DNA of 64,000 bases. It comes from Pseudomonas proteolytica. GTDB taxonomy: Bacteria; Pseudomonadota; Gammaproteobacteria; Pseudomonadales; Pseudomonadaceae. Positions 8,862-19,000 of the stretch are shown here, one piece after another. Location of the stretch: assembly GCF_007858275.1 (NCBI RefSeq), contig NZ_VFEV01000006.1, forward strand, positions 1 through 64,000, written 5' to 3'. Both the position numbers and the translations under genes were made by a program. Positions within the stretch are counted from its first letter, which is position 1, and the number at the start of each line of letters is the position of its first letter. The notes below the pieces were generated by a model. It did not search any database, was not told the DNA's origin, and saw nothing but the letters and a program-made list of their open reading frames with translations.

Positions 8862-9569
8862 TCAGCGCTGCTCTTTATCGCCCTGTTCAAGGCTGTTCAG
8901 GTAATGAGTGATCACTTCCATCCCGCGCATCAGGTGATTACGCAGGGTAAGCACGCTCTGCTCGACCTTTTTCTGGGCAACCAGGTTCAGCAGTTCACGG
9001 TGGTCTTCCTGGGAGGTTTCGCCCAGGCCCATGGCTTCAAGGTTGAACCGCAGGAAGCGTTCCTCCTCGTTCAGCCCATGCTCCACCAGGTTCAACAGCC
9101 GCTGGTTGGGGGCCTTGCCGTACAGCGCCATATGGAACAGGCGATTAAGCCGGCCGATTTCGCTGTAGTCGGTTTCGCGCTCAAGGGCGTCGATCAAGGC
9201 GTCGGCCTGCTCGATATCGCTTTGCCTGAGCAACGGGATCGATAAGCGCAGCGCCTCCGATTCCAGGAGAATACGCAGGGCGTAAGTCTCCGCCGAGTTA
9301 TCTTCAATCAGCGGGGCGACCACGGCACCTTTATGGGTCACAACATGCAACAGCGACTGTGCCTCCAGTTGGCGCAGGGCTTCGCGCACCGGCATCCGGC
9401 TGACCCCGAACAGGCTGGCCAGCTCTTGCTGGCGCATGGCGGTGCCGCAGGGCAGACGGCCATCCAGTATGGCGTTGCGCAGTGTTTCTTCAATAACGGA
9501 GCGAGCGAGGTGAGCAGGAATGGGCCCACTGATCTTGATGCTGCTCAAAGGGTTCGGCTTGTGCGTCAC
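8862..9569 (-). CDS. GntR-family transcriptional regulator (FadR/FCD subfamily)
   Basis: A 235-residue regulator. The winged helix is at about 20-85, with the recognition segment FGVSRMPVREALRQLEAQ. The C-terminal all-helical FCD ligand domain is at about 95-220, with the Asp/His metal-binding style residues in GRLNRLFHMALY and DHRELL. The start is GTG at 9569, with AGGAGG 11 bases before it. It lies 541 bases upstream of mgoB on the same strand and divergent from lapG. The effector is unknown; FCD regulators usually sense small organic acids. A perfect 10-base palindrome upstream suggests self-regulation. Confidence 0.9.
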   Translation of the reverse strand: MTHKPNPLSSIKISGPIPAHLARSVIEETLRNAILDGRLPCGTAMRQQELASLFGVSRMPVREALRQLEAQSLLHVVTHKGAVVAPLIEDNSAETYALRILLESEALRLSIPLLRQSDIEQADALIDALERETDYSEIGRLNRLFHMALYGKAPNQRLLNLVEHGLNEEERFLRFNLEAMGLGETSQEDHRELLNLVAQKKVEQSVLTLRNHLMRGMEVITHYLNSLEQGDKEQR

Positions 9570-9612
9570 GACTACGCTATCCTCCTTTCTTGTTGGAATG
9601 GGTTTTGGCTAA

Positions 9613-9622
9613 TTGGATCCAA
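9613..9622. promoter_or_regulatory. Palindrome TTGGATCCAA, candidate GntR/FCD operator
   Basis: A perfect 10-base palindrome, 44 bases upstream of the GntR start codon, in the divergent region shared with lapG. FCD-type GntR regulators commonly bind short palindromes of this shape (TTGnnnnCAA). The rest of 9570-9846 shows no other clear signal. Confidence 0.5.
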
Positions 9623-9846
9623 AGAACACTAGAGATTGCATGCAAGCTTGTCAAACAGGCAAGGTTTCCCTTTGTAAGCGACTCAACAGCGCGGTTTTTC
9701 ATCGCACATTATGGCTTGCCGGCGTCTTACAAGGCGCGGTTGCTTTAGCGTAATGGGGACTGAGTGATTGCACAGTGCCATTGTTTTTTGCCGACCGACC
9801 CTTCACCATCGATTGATTCTGCGTCTCTTTCTACGGACTGAAACCA

Positions 9847-10539
9847 TTGGCGGCACGTTTTACTCCCTCGCGGTTTCTGTGCTGGCTGTTTTCAGCGCTG
9901 CTGCTGGCTGGCTTATTGCCTGGCGGGCTGCATGCCGATTGGGATTTCTCCCAGATCAGCCGGCGCGCCACCGCGCTCTACGGGCCGTTGGGTGCGGGTC
10001 AGCAGCGTATTGATGACTGGCAGCAACTGCTGGCCACGCAAAAACAAGGCAGCGAGGCAGAGCAGCTCAAGGTGGTCAACCTGTTCTTCAACAAGCGCGT
10101 GCGCTATGTCGAAGATATCGACTTGTGGAACCAGGTCGATTATTGGGAAACGCCCATCGAAGCCCTGTGGAAAGGCGCCGGTGATTGTGAAGACTATGCC
10201 ATCGCCAAGTATTTCAGCCTGCGTCACCTGGGCGTCTCCAGCGACAAATTGCGCATTACCTACGTCAAGGCATTGCGGCAGAATCGCGCCCATATGGTCT
10301 TGACCTATTATTCGACGCCAGAGGCCATGCCCCTGGTACTCGACAGCCTGATCGATGAAATCCAGCCTGCCAGCCAACGGACCGACTTGCTGCCGGTCTA
10401 CTCCTTCAACGCCGAGGGCTTGTACCTGCCGGGCGCCAAGGGCAACAAAAAGGTCGGCGACACCAAACGCCTGTCGCGCTGGCAGGATGTGTTGAAAAAA
10501 ATGCGTGCGGAAGGCTTCCCAGCCGAGCCGGCCAACTAG
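9847..10539 (+). CDS. lapG: LapG, periplasmic calcium-dependent cysteine protease that releases LapA
   Basis: A 230-residue bacterial transglutaminase-like cysteine proteinase (DUF920/LapG). Residues 1-30 form a signal peptide ending LHA. The catalytic triad is Cys114 (GDCEDYA), His149 (NRAHMVL) and Asp166 (LVLDSLID), with the same 35- and 17-residue spacing as Legionella LapG. Asp113 and Glu115 beside the cysteine fit the Ca2+ site. It cuts LapA near its N-terminus and so frees the adhesin from the cell surface unless held by LapD. The start is a TTG; no in-frame ATG or GTG precedes it, and the signal peptide begins here. lapD follows after 14 bases, so the two form an operon. Confidence 0.95.
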   Translation: MAARFTPSRFLCWLFSALLLAGLLPGGLHADWDFSQISRRATALYGPLGAGQQRIDDWQQLLATQKQGSEAEQLKVVNLFFNKRVRYVEDIDLWNQVDYWETPIEALWKGAGDCEDYAIAKYFSLRHLGVSSDKLRITYVKALRQNRAHMVLTYYSTPEAMPLVLDSLIDEIQPASQRTDLLPVYSFNAEGLYLPGAKGNKKVGDTKRLSRWQDVLKKMRAEGFPAEPAN

Positions 10540-10553
10540 GAGTAACTGTTCAG

Positions 10554-12500
10554 ATGTCACTGTTCAAACAGCTGTTGATCGCTATCTGTCTGTTCCTGGT
10601 GGTCGCCTTCAGCGGCAGCTTCATGGTCAGCCTGGAAAGCTCGCGTACCCAGTACGTGAACCAACTGCGCTCCCACGCGCAGGACGCGGCGACCGCCCTG
10701 GCGCTGTCCCTGACACCCAATATCGACGACCCGGCGATGGTCGAGCTGCTGGTCAGCTCGATTTTCGATAGTGGTTATTACGCCAGCATCCGGGTGATCG
10801 ATGTGACCAACGACCAGGTCATCGTCGAACGCAGTGGCATCCCCGACAACAACGGCGTGCCCAACTGGTTCGTCAAGCTGATCGGCCTGGAACCGGCCGG
10901 TGGTGACGCCCTGGTCAGCCGTGGCTGGGAGCAGGCGGCGCGGGTCGAGGTGGTCAGCCATCCGATGTTCGCCCTGGCCAAGCTGTGGCAGAGCGCCCTG
11001 GGCAGCCTCGGCTGGTTATTGCTGTGCGGCGCGGTGAGTGCGGTGCTGGGCGCGCTGTTGCTGCGCCGGCAACTCAAACCTTTGGACTACATGGTCAAAC
11101 AGTCCCACGCCATTGCCCGCCGCGAATTCCTGAGCCTGCCGGATCTGCCGCGCACCCCGGAACTGCGCCGCGTGGTGCAGGCGATGAACCAGATGGTGGA
11201 AAAGCTCAAGGCCCTGTTCCAGGAACAGGCCGAGCGTAGCGAAAAACTGCGGGTGGAGTCCTATCAAGACAACCTCACCGGCCTGGCCAACCGCCGTTAC
11301 TTCGAGATGCAACTCAATGCGCGGGTCAGCAACCCCGAAGAAACCAGCTCAGGCTACCTGCTGGTGTTGCGGGTCAAGGACCTGGCCGGCCTCAACCAGC
11401 GCCTCGGCGGCCAACGCACCGACCAACTGCTGCAGGCGGTCGGTGAACAGTTGCTGCGCCAGTGCGAGCCGTATCCGGAAACCCACAACCTGGTCACCCG
11501 TATCCGCGGTGGCGAGTTTGCCGTGCTGGCGCCGGGGCTGATGCGTGAAGAGGCGTTGCAGCTGGCGCAGAACCTGGAAAGCACCCTGCAAAGCCTGCAA
11601 GCCACCGGCGCCAGTGACGTTTCGCCGGTTGCCTGTATCGGCCTGGCGCCGTTCAATCATGGTGATTCGCCACAAGCCCTGTTGACCCTGGCCGACCAGG
11701 CGCTGGCCCAGGCCGAAACCCAGGGCGATGTCAGTTGGGTGTGCCTGGACCACAGCGCAGCTGCCAGCGTCGGCGACGACCATCATGCCTGGCACACACT
11801 GCTGGACCGGGCGCTGACCCAACACCGCTTCGAGTTGTACTTCCAACCGGTGGTGGCCAGCCAGGATCCGCAACTGGTCCTGCATTACAAAGTGCTCTCG
11901 CGCTTGGTCGACGGTCATGGCCACACGATCCCGGCCGGCCGTTTCCTGCCTTGGCTTGAGCGGTTTGGCTGGTCGGCGCGCCTGGACCGGGTGATGTTGG
12001 AGCTGGTACTCAAACAAATGGCCAGCCATGAGCACTCGCTGGCCCTGAACCTGTCTGCGGCGACCCTGGCAGACCCGCAAGCCCTGAACCGAATCTTCGA
12101 CCTGCTACGCCAACATGCCAACCTGGGCCCGCGCCTGACCCTGGAAATCGGTGAAGAGCAACTGCCCGAACAGGCGGTGCTGGAGCAGTTGACCCACCGC
12201 CTGCGGGAGCTGAACTTTTCCCTCAGCCTGCAACGCTTTGGCGGGCGCTTCAGCATGATCGGCAACCTGGCGCGCCTGGGCCTGGCCTACTTGAAGATCG
12301 ATGGCAGCTACATCCGCGACATCGACCAGGAAAGCGACAAGCGCCTGTTCATCGAAGCCATCCAGCGCGCAGCCCACAGCATCGACTTGCCGCTGATTGC
12401 CGAGCGGGTCGAAACCGAGGGTGAGTTGCAGGTAATTCGTGAAATGGGGATTTTTGGCGTGCAGGGCCAGCTGTTTGGTGAGCCGGCGCCCTGGCGCTGA
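10554..12500 (+). CDS. lapD: LapD, inner-membrane c-di-GMP receptor controlling LapG
   Basis: A 648-residue protein with an N-terminal membrane segment (about 5-22), a periplasmic LapD/MoxY-type output domain to about 150, a second membrane segment, a HAMP linker (about 170-230), a degenerate GGDEF domain whose site reads RGGEF (about 318-322) and a degenerate EAL domain in which the signature reads KVL (about 446-448). Both cytoplasmic domains should therefore be catalytically inactive. The EAL domain binds c-di-GMP and signals outward so that the periplasmic domain captures LapG. A good RBS (TAGGAGTAA) lies between lapG and lapD. The stop overlaps a GAGGCC…GGCCTC hairpin that may end transcription. 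Confidence 0.96.
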   Translation: MSLFKQLLIAICLFLVVAFSGSFMVSLESSRTQYVNQLRSHAQDAATALALSLTPNIDDPAMVELLVSSIFDSGYYASIRVIDVTNDQVIVERSGIPDNNGVPNWFVKLIGLEPAGGDALVSRGWEQAARVEVVSHPMFALAKLWQSALGSLGWLLLCGAVSAVLGALLLRRQLKPLDYMVKQSHAIARREFLSLPDLPRTPELRRVVQAMNQMVEKLKALFQEQAERSEKLRVESYQDNLTGLANRRYFEMQLNARVSNPEETSSGYLLVLRVKDLAGLNQRLGGQRTDQLLQAVGEQLLRQCEPYPETHNLVTRIRGGEFAVLAPGLMREEALQLAQNLESTLQSLQATGASDVSPVACIGLAPFNHGDSPQALLTLADQALAQAETQGDVSWVCLDHSAAASVGDDHHAWHTLLDRALTQHRFELYFQPVVASQDPQLVLHYKVLSRLVDGHGHTIPAGRFLPWLERFGWSARLDRVMLELVLKQMASHEHSLALNLSAATLADPQALNRIFDLLRQHANLGPRLTLEIGEEQLPEQAVLEQLTHRLRELNFSLSLQRFGGRFSMIGNLARLGLAYLKIDGSYIRDIDQESDKRLFIEAIQRAAHSIDLPLIAERVETEGELQVIREMGIFGVQGQLFGEPAPWR

Positions 12501-12514
12501 GGCCGTGGCCGGCC

Positions 12515-12853
12515 TCAGATCAGGCCGGTCTCATCATCATTGATCAGGTGGCTCAGGCCACCCAGTGATTCCCGGGCGTTGCTGCGGTCCTTGAGCTTGG
12601 CTTGCGCGGCGACCGGCAGGTCCGTCAGGTTGATTACGCCTTTCTGGATCAGCACCTGAATCAAGTCTTCCAGCACCCGGATCATCTCCGAGTCACTGTG
12701 CTTGAGCTGCTTGAGGCTCAGCTCCGCTTCTTCATTGGCAAACCAGGCCTGGATCTCATGATGATCCGCGGGCAGGGTGCCCGTCGATTCGGCGAAGGCA
12801 ACCGCTTCGGCGCGAATCAGCTCACCCTGTGCATCACGTTGCACGTAGAACAT
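12515..12853 (-). CDS. Small conserved protein ('tryptophan synthase subunit beta-like')
   Basis: A 112-residue soluble acidic protein, rich in Leu and Glu, with no signal peptide or membrane segment. Proteins of this kind in Pseudomonas carry the misleading label 'tryptophan synthase subunit beta-like', and they sit between lapD and lapA in related strains. No tryptophan synthase motif is present. The start is the ATG at 12853 with GAGGGA upstream. It is convergent with lapD (14-base gap) and its function is unknown. Confidence 0.8.
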   Translation of the reverse strand: MFYVQRDAQGELIRAEAVAFAESTGTLPADHHEIQAWFANEEAELSLKQLKHSDSEMIRVLEDLIQVLIQKGVINLTDLPVAAQAKLKDRSNARESLGGLSHLINDDETGLI

Positions 12854-12977
12854 TGAACATCCCTCATGAGAAGAACTGACGACAGCCTGTCAGAGCATAG
12901 GCCAACGGCGCGCGATTGGGCGTGAGTATGCCGTGCAATCGCGACCCCATGCCAGTGAACGGTGGCCGCAAATGAAT

Positions 12978-13000
12978 CGGCCGCCTCAAGAGGCGGCCGG
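12978..13000 (-). terminator. Hairpin after lapA
   Basis: On the minus strand CCGGCCGCCTC, loop TT, GAGGCGGCCG forms a 10-bp GC stem 15 bases after the lapA stop. It is followed by ATTCATTTG, a weak T-run, so termination is plausible but not certain. Confidence 0.6.
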
Positions 13001-13014
13001 TTCAGTGGTTCAGC

Positions 13015-16000
13015 TTAGGTGTGATCGACCTTGATGGTCGGGTCAGCACCACTGATCAACGAATTGATCGTCTGGCCGGACCAGTTGTTACCTTCCAGCT
13101 TGATCGTCACATCCGCATTGGCCAGGCCGCCGGCGGCGTTGAGCTTGCCTTCGGAGCTGATCTGCAGCGTTGTCACGTTATCCACCGTGGTCAACTTCAG
13201 GAAGTTGTCGATGGTGCTGTCGGTTTCACCCTTGAGCAGGTCACGCAGGTCAATGCGGTCGCCTTCCAGTGCCTTGAAGTCCTTGATCACATCGTTGCCG
13301 ACGTCACCGGATCTCCAGACGAAGGTATCGGCACCGGTGCCGCCGATCAGGATGTCATTGCCCTGGCCGCCGATCAGCGTGTCGTTGCCGGTACCGCCCA
13401 ACAGGATGTCGTTGCCCTTGCCACCGTCCAGGTAGTCGTTGCCGCCCTGGCCGAACAGGATGTCATCACCCGAGCCACCCAGCAGGGTGTCATTGCCGTC
13501 CTTGGCACCCGAGGTGTTGAACTCGTTGTAGTGCTCGGTGATGTACTTATGCACATCCTGGCCGGTGACTGCAGACACCGCCACGCCGTTTTTCCCTGCC
13601 ACGTAGGTCTGGATGGCGTTGTAGCCTTCGCCGGTAACACCTGTGAAGCTCACCAGGTCGCCGAACAGGATGTCGTTGCCGTCACCGCCATCGACACGGT
13701 CGGCACCCGGCAGGGTAGCCTCGCTGTGACCGAGGATGGCGTTGGCCAGGTCCTTCGGATCGATGTTGCTTTGTGGCTTGTTGTCGCTGTCGTACGGTGC
13801 CAACTGCTCCAGGCCGACCCCGCTTTTAAGACCGATGGCTTCTACGCCGCCTGTGGACAGGCCTTTGAGCAGTGCGAACGCGTTCTGGGAGTTGGTAGCG
13901 GTGGCTGTATCGGTGTAGTTACCATAACCGTCAAGAACCGATATCTCATAGGTGCCATCCCCTTGGGCGTGGATGATGCCCTTGTTGTAGGCCCAGCCGT
14001 AGGAAAAGAGGGTCACCTTACCGGCAGAGTTGATATCGAGGTAGTTATTCGAATCGATATTGATCCGAGTGGCGGTACCTATGGTGTAGTTGTTCATGTT
14101 AACGACGTCATCGAGCTTGACGTTGCCGTACAAGGTCGGGTTGGTCTGCTCGGAACGCTGGTAGAACGTCGGCTCACCATCGGTGATGAAGTACGTGGTG
14201 TTGATTGCATCCTTGTTGCCAGTCGCCTGGGCACTTTGGAAGAAGTTGGATGCAGCCTTGAACACGTCTTCGTAGTTGGTGCCGCCGGTCGACACCATCT
14301 TATCCAGGACTTTCTGCAGCGCATCCAGTGCACCTGGGTCTTTCAGGTTGACTGTAACCGTGCGATTGACCTGGTCACTGAAATCCGCGAGGAAGATGTT
14401 CACGACCCCGGAGGTGCTGGAGCCGATACTGTTTTTCAGTGAGTTGAACACGGTGGTCAGCGAGGCTTTCGCCGCCGCTACCGAGTCCGAACCCATACTG
14501 CCCGACGTATCGATCATGAACGCAATGTTGTAGTTCTTGCCCTGAACTACGTTCAGGCCCGAAACGTCCGCCACGATGATGTCGTTGCCACTGGTACCGG
14601 TGACGTTGTCATCGCCCGAAGTCGCCGTGCTCCCGCTATAGACTGCCGGGTATACCTTGACCGGCAGATTGGCCACGGTTGTGGCCGAGCCGCCGAGGCT
14701 TTCGGTGGAGGTCGACGTCACGGTCAGGTTGTACTGGCCGCTGGTGTAAGGCAGTGGCTTGAGGCTCAGGTTGTTGAGGTTCCAACCGGTGACGTCCACC
14801 TCGGTATGGCCCTGGGTCGCAGTGAAGGTATGCCCGGCACCGTCGCTGAGCACTGCGCCCACCGGGATGCTGCCAATCTTCACGCTCAGGGTTTCCGAAC
14901 CGTCGGTATCGGTCAGGCCGGTGGTGACTTTGGTCAGTTTGACCGTGCCGTTTTCCAGCCCTTCGTTGAGCTTGTACGCGTCGTAGTAACCCTGGCCGTT
15001 TGTGCCGTGCAGATCCGACACTTGCGCGCCGGCGCTGATCAGGTCGTTGATGCCGGTGTAGATCGGCATCGTGGTGTTGCTCAGGTTGGTCGCGGTGCCA
15101 CCGTTGACCGACAGCTTGAGATCAAAGCTGCCCGGACCTGATTGGTTGGCATGATAGATATCAATGCTGTAGTAGCCGTTGCTGGTTGGGGTGAACGTAC
15201 CGTTGAACTGGCCGGAGTTCGAGCCCCAGGTACCGCTGGCCACATCTTTGCCGCCGATATTGACCAGGATGCTGTCATCGCCGTAGCCGCTGAAGGTGTA
15301 CGACTTGCCGGCTTCCAGGTAGATCAGGCCGGAGGTCTTCGAGCCTGCACCGCCAGGCACATCTGCAGTAGGTAGGACGGTGGTCGAAACCGTCGTGCTG
15401 GTTGGCGTGCCGGCGTTGTCGATGGCATTTTTCAACACGGTCGCGGAGGCGCCATTGCCGTTGGTGCCCAGGTTCGCAATGCTGTTCCAGCTCTGCTTGG
15501 TCAGGCCGACCGAGGCGATGTTGTTATCGGCAACGCTCAAGGTCGGCGCGTCTGCAACCGGAGTGATGTCGACTTTTACAGTGGCGCTGGTGCCCAGGTC
15601 CTTGCCATCGGTTGGCTGGAACTTGAACTGTGCATAATCAGACTGCTTGTTGCCCACACCTGTGCCGCCGTAGCCGTCGGCTCCGGATTCGTTGGCATTT
15701 GGCGTGAAGCGCAACTGGCCGCCGTCGATCTGCGCCTTGGTGAAGGTCTGGCCGGCTGTCACGTTGGTCCAGGTAGTGCCATCCGCTGCCAGGAACTGCA
15801 GCTTGCCGGCTACTGGCAGCTCGGTGATTTTCACCCCGAGGCTGGCCTGCGGCGAATCCACATCGCTGACCCCGAAGTTGGCCCAGGTCAGCTTCAGCGA
15901 CGTGTCTTCAGTGCCGGTGACGGCACCGCCGGTGGCAACCGGTGCGTCGTTGACCGCCACTACGTTGACCGTGGTGGTTGCCACGTTCGAGTAGTTGCCG

Positions 16001-19000
16001 CCGTCGGTCACCGTCACGGTGATGGTCCGTGGCGTGGTGCTCGGGTCGTGGCTGCTGTTGCCGAACGTGATGTTCTTGATCTGCTGCATGTAGTCAGCCA
16101 GCGACGCCGTACCGGTCAGGGTCAGGGTGATCTTGCCGGTGACAGGGTCCGTGACCGAGGTCACGTTCATACCGGTGACCTTGCTGTAGTCCAGCGTGTC
16201 GCTCGGCTGAGTATTGGTCAGGACTACCGTGGCGCCAGTCAGCTGGGTGCTGTCCGGGTCGGTGATCTTGATGTCGGTATCAGCAATCGACACGCCACTG
16301 CCGCCTTCGGTGAACGTAGTCCTGTAGTCGTTGCCGGTGGCGCCACTGGAATTGTTGGCATCCAGGTCGATAACCGGTGGCGCATCGTTATCGATGATCG
16401 ACGTTTCGATTTTGCCGTTGGTGGTGCTGATAGCCAGGTTCTCGAAGTTACCGCCGGAAGTGCCCGAGATACTGATCTCGAACTTCTCCGTAGGCTCGGT
16501 CAGCTTGTCGTCGATGGTCTTGATATCGAACGTCGCGCTGCTTTGGCCGGCCGGAATCTTCACGGTGTACACGCCGTTGAAGTCTGAACCGTCCTGGGCC
16601 ACGCCTTTGTACGACAGGGTCACCGTGACTTCGGTTTGCGCCGGCTGGGTCAGGTTCAACGTGTAGTGAGCGGTCTGGCCTTCGGTCACCGAGGTATCGC
16701 CCGCAATACTGATCACGGTGTTGCTCGTCACGTCCGTCACTTTGGTGATTACTGGCGTGCCGACCGGGATCAGGTTTTCATACTTGTCGCCACCGCTGAC
16801 CACATTGGTGATCTTGGCGGAAATGTCCTTGGCGCCCAGGTAGAAGTCATTCGGCGCGGTGAAGTTGGCAGTACCGCTGGTCTTGCCATTGCCGATGGTG
16901 ATGTTCAAGTCGTTGTCCAACTTGATCACCAGGTCCGAACCCACGTTGGTCACGGCAACGCCGTTCTTATCCACGAGGCTGGCGGTGTAGACGATCTGGC
17001 AGCCTTCGGCGACGTTGGTGGTGGCGGTCAGCACAACCTTCACATCGTCGATGGTGTCGTTGATCTGCGTTGTTGCACCGTCGCCTGCAACCACCAGCTT
17101 CTCGAAGTTACCGCCTTCAGTACCGGTGATCTTGACGGTTTGGGTGCTCTTATCGATGAACACGTCATCGCCTGGAGCATCAACAATCACGGTACCAACG
17201 GTTTCGCCGGCCTTGATGGTGATGGTTTGCTTGTTGTCGAGGGTCAGGGTGACGTCGGTGTCAGCCTTGTTGCTCAAGGTGGCGGTGTAGGTGATTTTCC
17301 CGCCTTCGTTGACGGCGCTTGGCGCGGTCAAGGTGACGGTGGTGGTGTTGTCGGTGCCCGGTGTGTCGGTGACAGTCGTGGTGACCTTGTCAGTGCCCGG
17401 AACCAGGTTTTCGAAGTGCCCGCCGCCAGTTACTTCCTTGATGCCGGTAGTAACGGTTTGGTCGCCTTTGTACACATCGTCCGGCGCTACAACCGAAACA
17501 GTACCGCTCGACTGATTCACGCCAATGGTGATGACCTGGTTGTTATCCAGAGTCACGGTCACTGGGTTGGTGATGTTAGTCACCACGTTTCCAGCCTTGT
17601 CGACCAAGGTGGCGGTGTAGACGATCTGGCCGCCTTCACCCACGGTTTTGGTGGCGGTCAGGACCACATCAACCTTGTCGATGGTGTCGTTGATCTGCGT
17701 CGTTGCGCCGTCGCCAGCGACTACGAGTTTCTCGAAGTTGCCACCCGCGGTGCCGGTGATCTGGACGGTCTGGGTGCTCTTGTCGATGAACACGTCATCG
17801 CCTGGAGCATCAACAATCACAGTACCAACGGTTTCGCCGGCTTTGATGGTGATGGTTTGTTTGTTATCGAGCGTCAGGGTGACGTCAGTGTCGGCCTTGT
17901 TGCTCAAGGTGGCGGTGTAGGTGATTTTTCCACCTTCACTCACTTCAGTCGGAGCCGTCAGGGTCACAGTGGTGGTGTTATCAGTACCTGGGGTATCTGT
18001 CACCACGGTCGTGACTTTATCGGTACCTGGAACCAGGTTTTCAAAGTGCTCGCCACCGGTGACTTTTTCGATGCCGGTCGTAACAGTCTGGTCGCCTTTG
18101 TACACATCGTCCGGCGCTACAGCCGAAACAGTACCGCTCGACTCGTTCACACCAATGGTGATGACCTGTTTGTTATCGAGGGTGATGGTCAGCGGACCAG
18201 TGGTATTGGTAACTGGCTTGCCGTCCTTGTCGACCAGGGTGGCGGTGTAAACGATCTCGCCGCCTTCGCCGACAGTTTTAGTCGCGGTCAGGACCACATC
18301 GACTTTATCGATGGTGTCGTTGATCGTGGTGGTAGCGCCGTCGCCAGCAACCACAAGCTTCTCGAAGTTACCGCCTTCAGTGCCGGTGATCTGGACGGTT
18401 TGGGTGCTCTTGTCGATGAACACGTCATCGCCTGGAGCATCAACAATCACAGTACCAACGGTTTCGCCGGCCTTGATGGTGATGGTTTGCTTGTTATCGA
18501 GGGTCAGGGTGACGTCAGTGTCAGCCTTGTTGCTCAAGGTGGCGGTGTAGGTGATTTTTCCACCTTCACTCACTTCAGTCGGAGCCGTCAGGGTCACAGT
18601 GGTGGTGTTATCAGTACCCGGTGTGTCGGTTACGACGGTCGTGACTTTGTCAGTACCAGGGACCAGGTTCTCGAAGTGCTCGCCACCGGTGACTTTTTCG
18701 ATGCCGGTCGTAACAGTTTGGTCGCCTTTGTACACATCATCCGGCGCTACAGCCGAAACAGTACCGCTCGACTCGTTCACACCAATGGTGATGACCTGTT
18801 TGTTATCGAGGGTGATGGTCAGCGGGCCGGTGGTGTTGGTGACTGGCTTGCCGTCTTTATCAACCAAAGTCGCGGTGTAAACGATCTCGCCGCCTTCGCC
18901 GACAGTTTTGGTGGCAGTCAGCACCACATCAACTTTGTCGATGGTGTCGTTGATCTGCGTAGTCGCACCGTCGCCTGCAACCACCAGCTTCTCGAAGTTA

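Noticed and set aside
8690..9245. Plus-strand frames upstream of and overlapping the GntR gene
   Set aside because: They overlap the GntR coding sequence in another frame, have no RBS and no family resemblance.
12515..12853. Tryptophan synthase beta subunit role for the small gene between lapD and lapA
   Set aside because: It has 112 residues with no PLP-binding lysine motif or fold signature of TrpB; the common label appears to be a historical mis-annotation.
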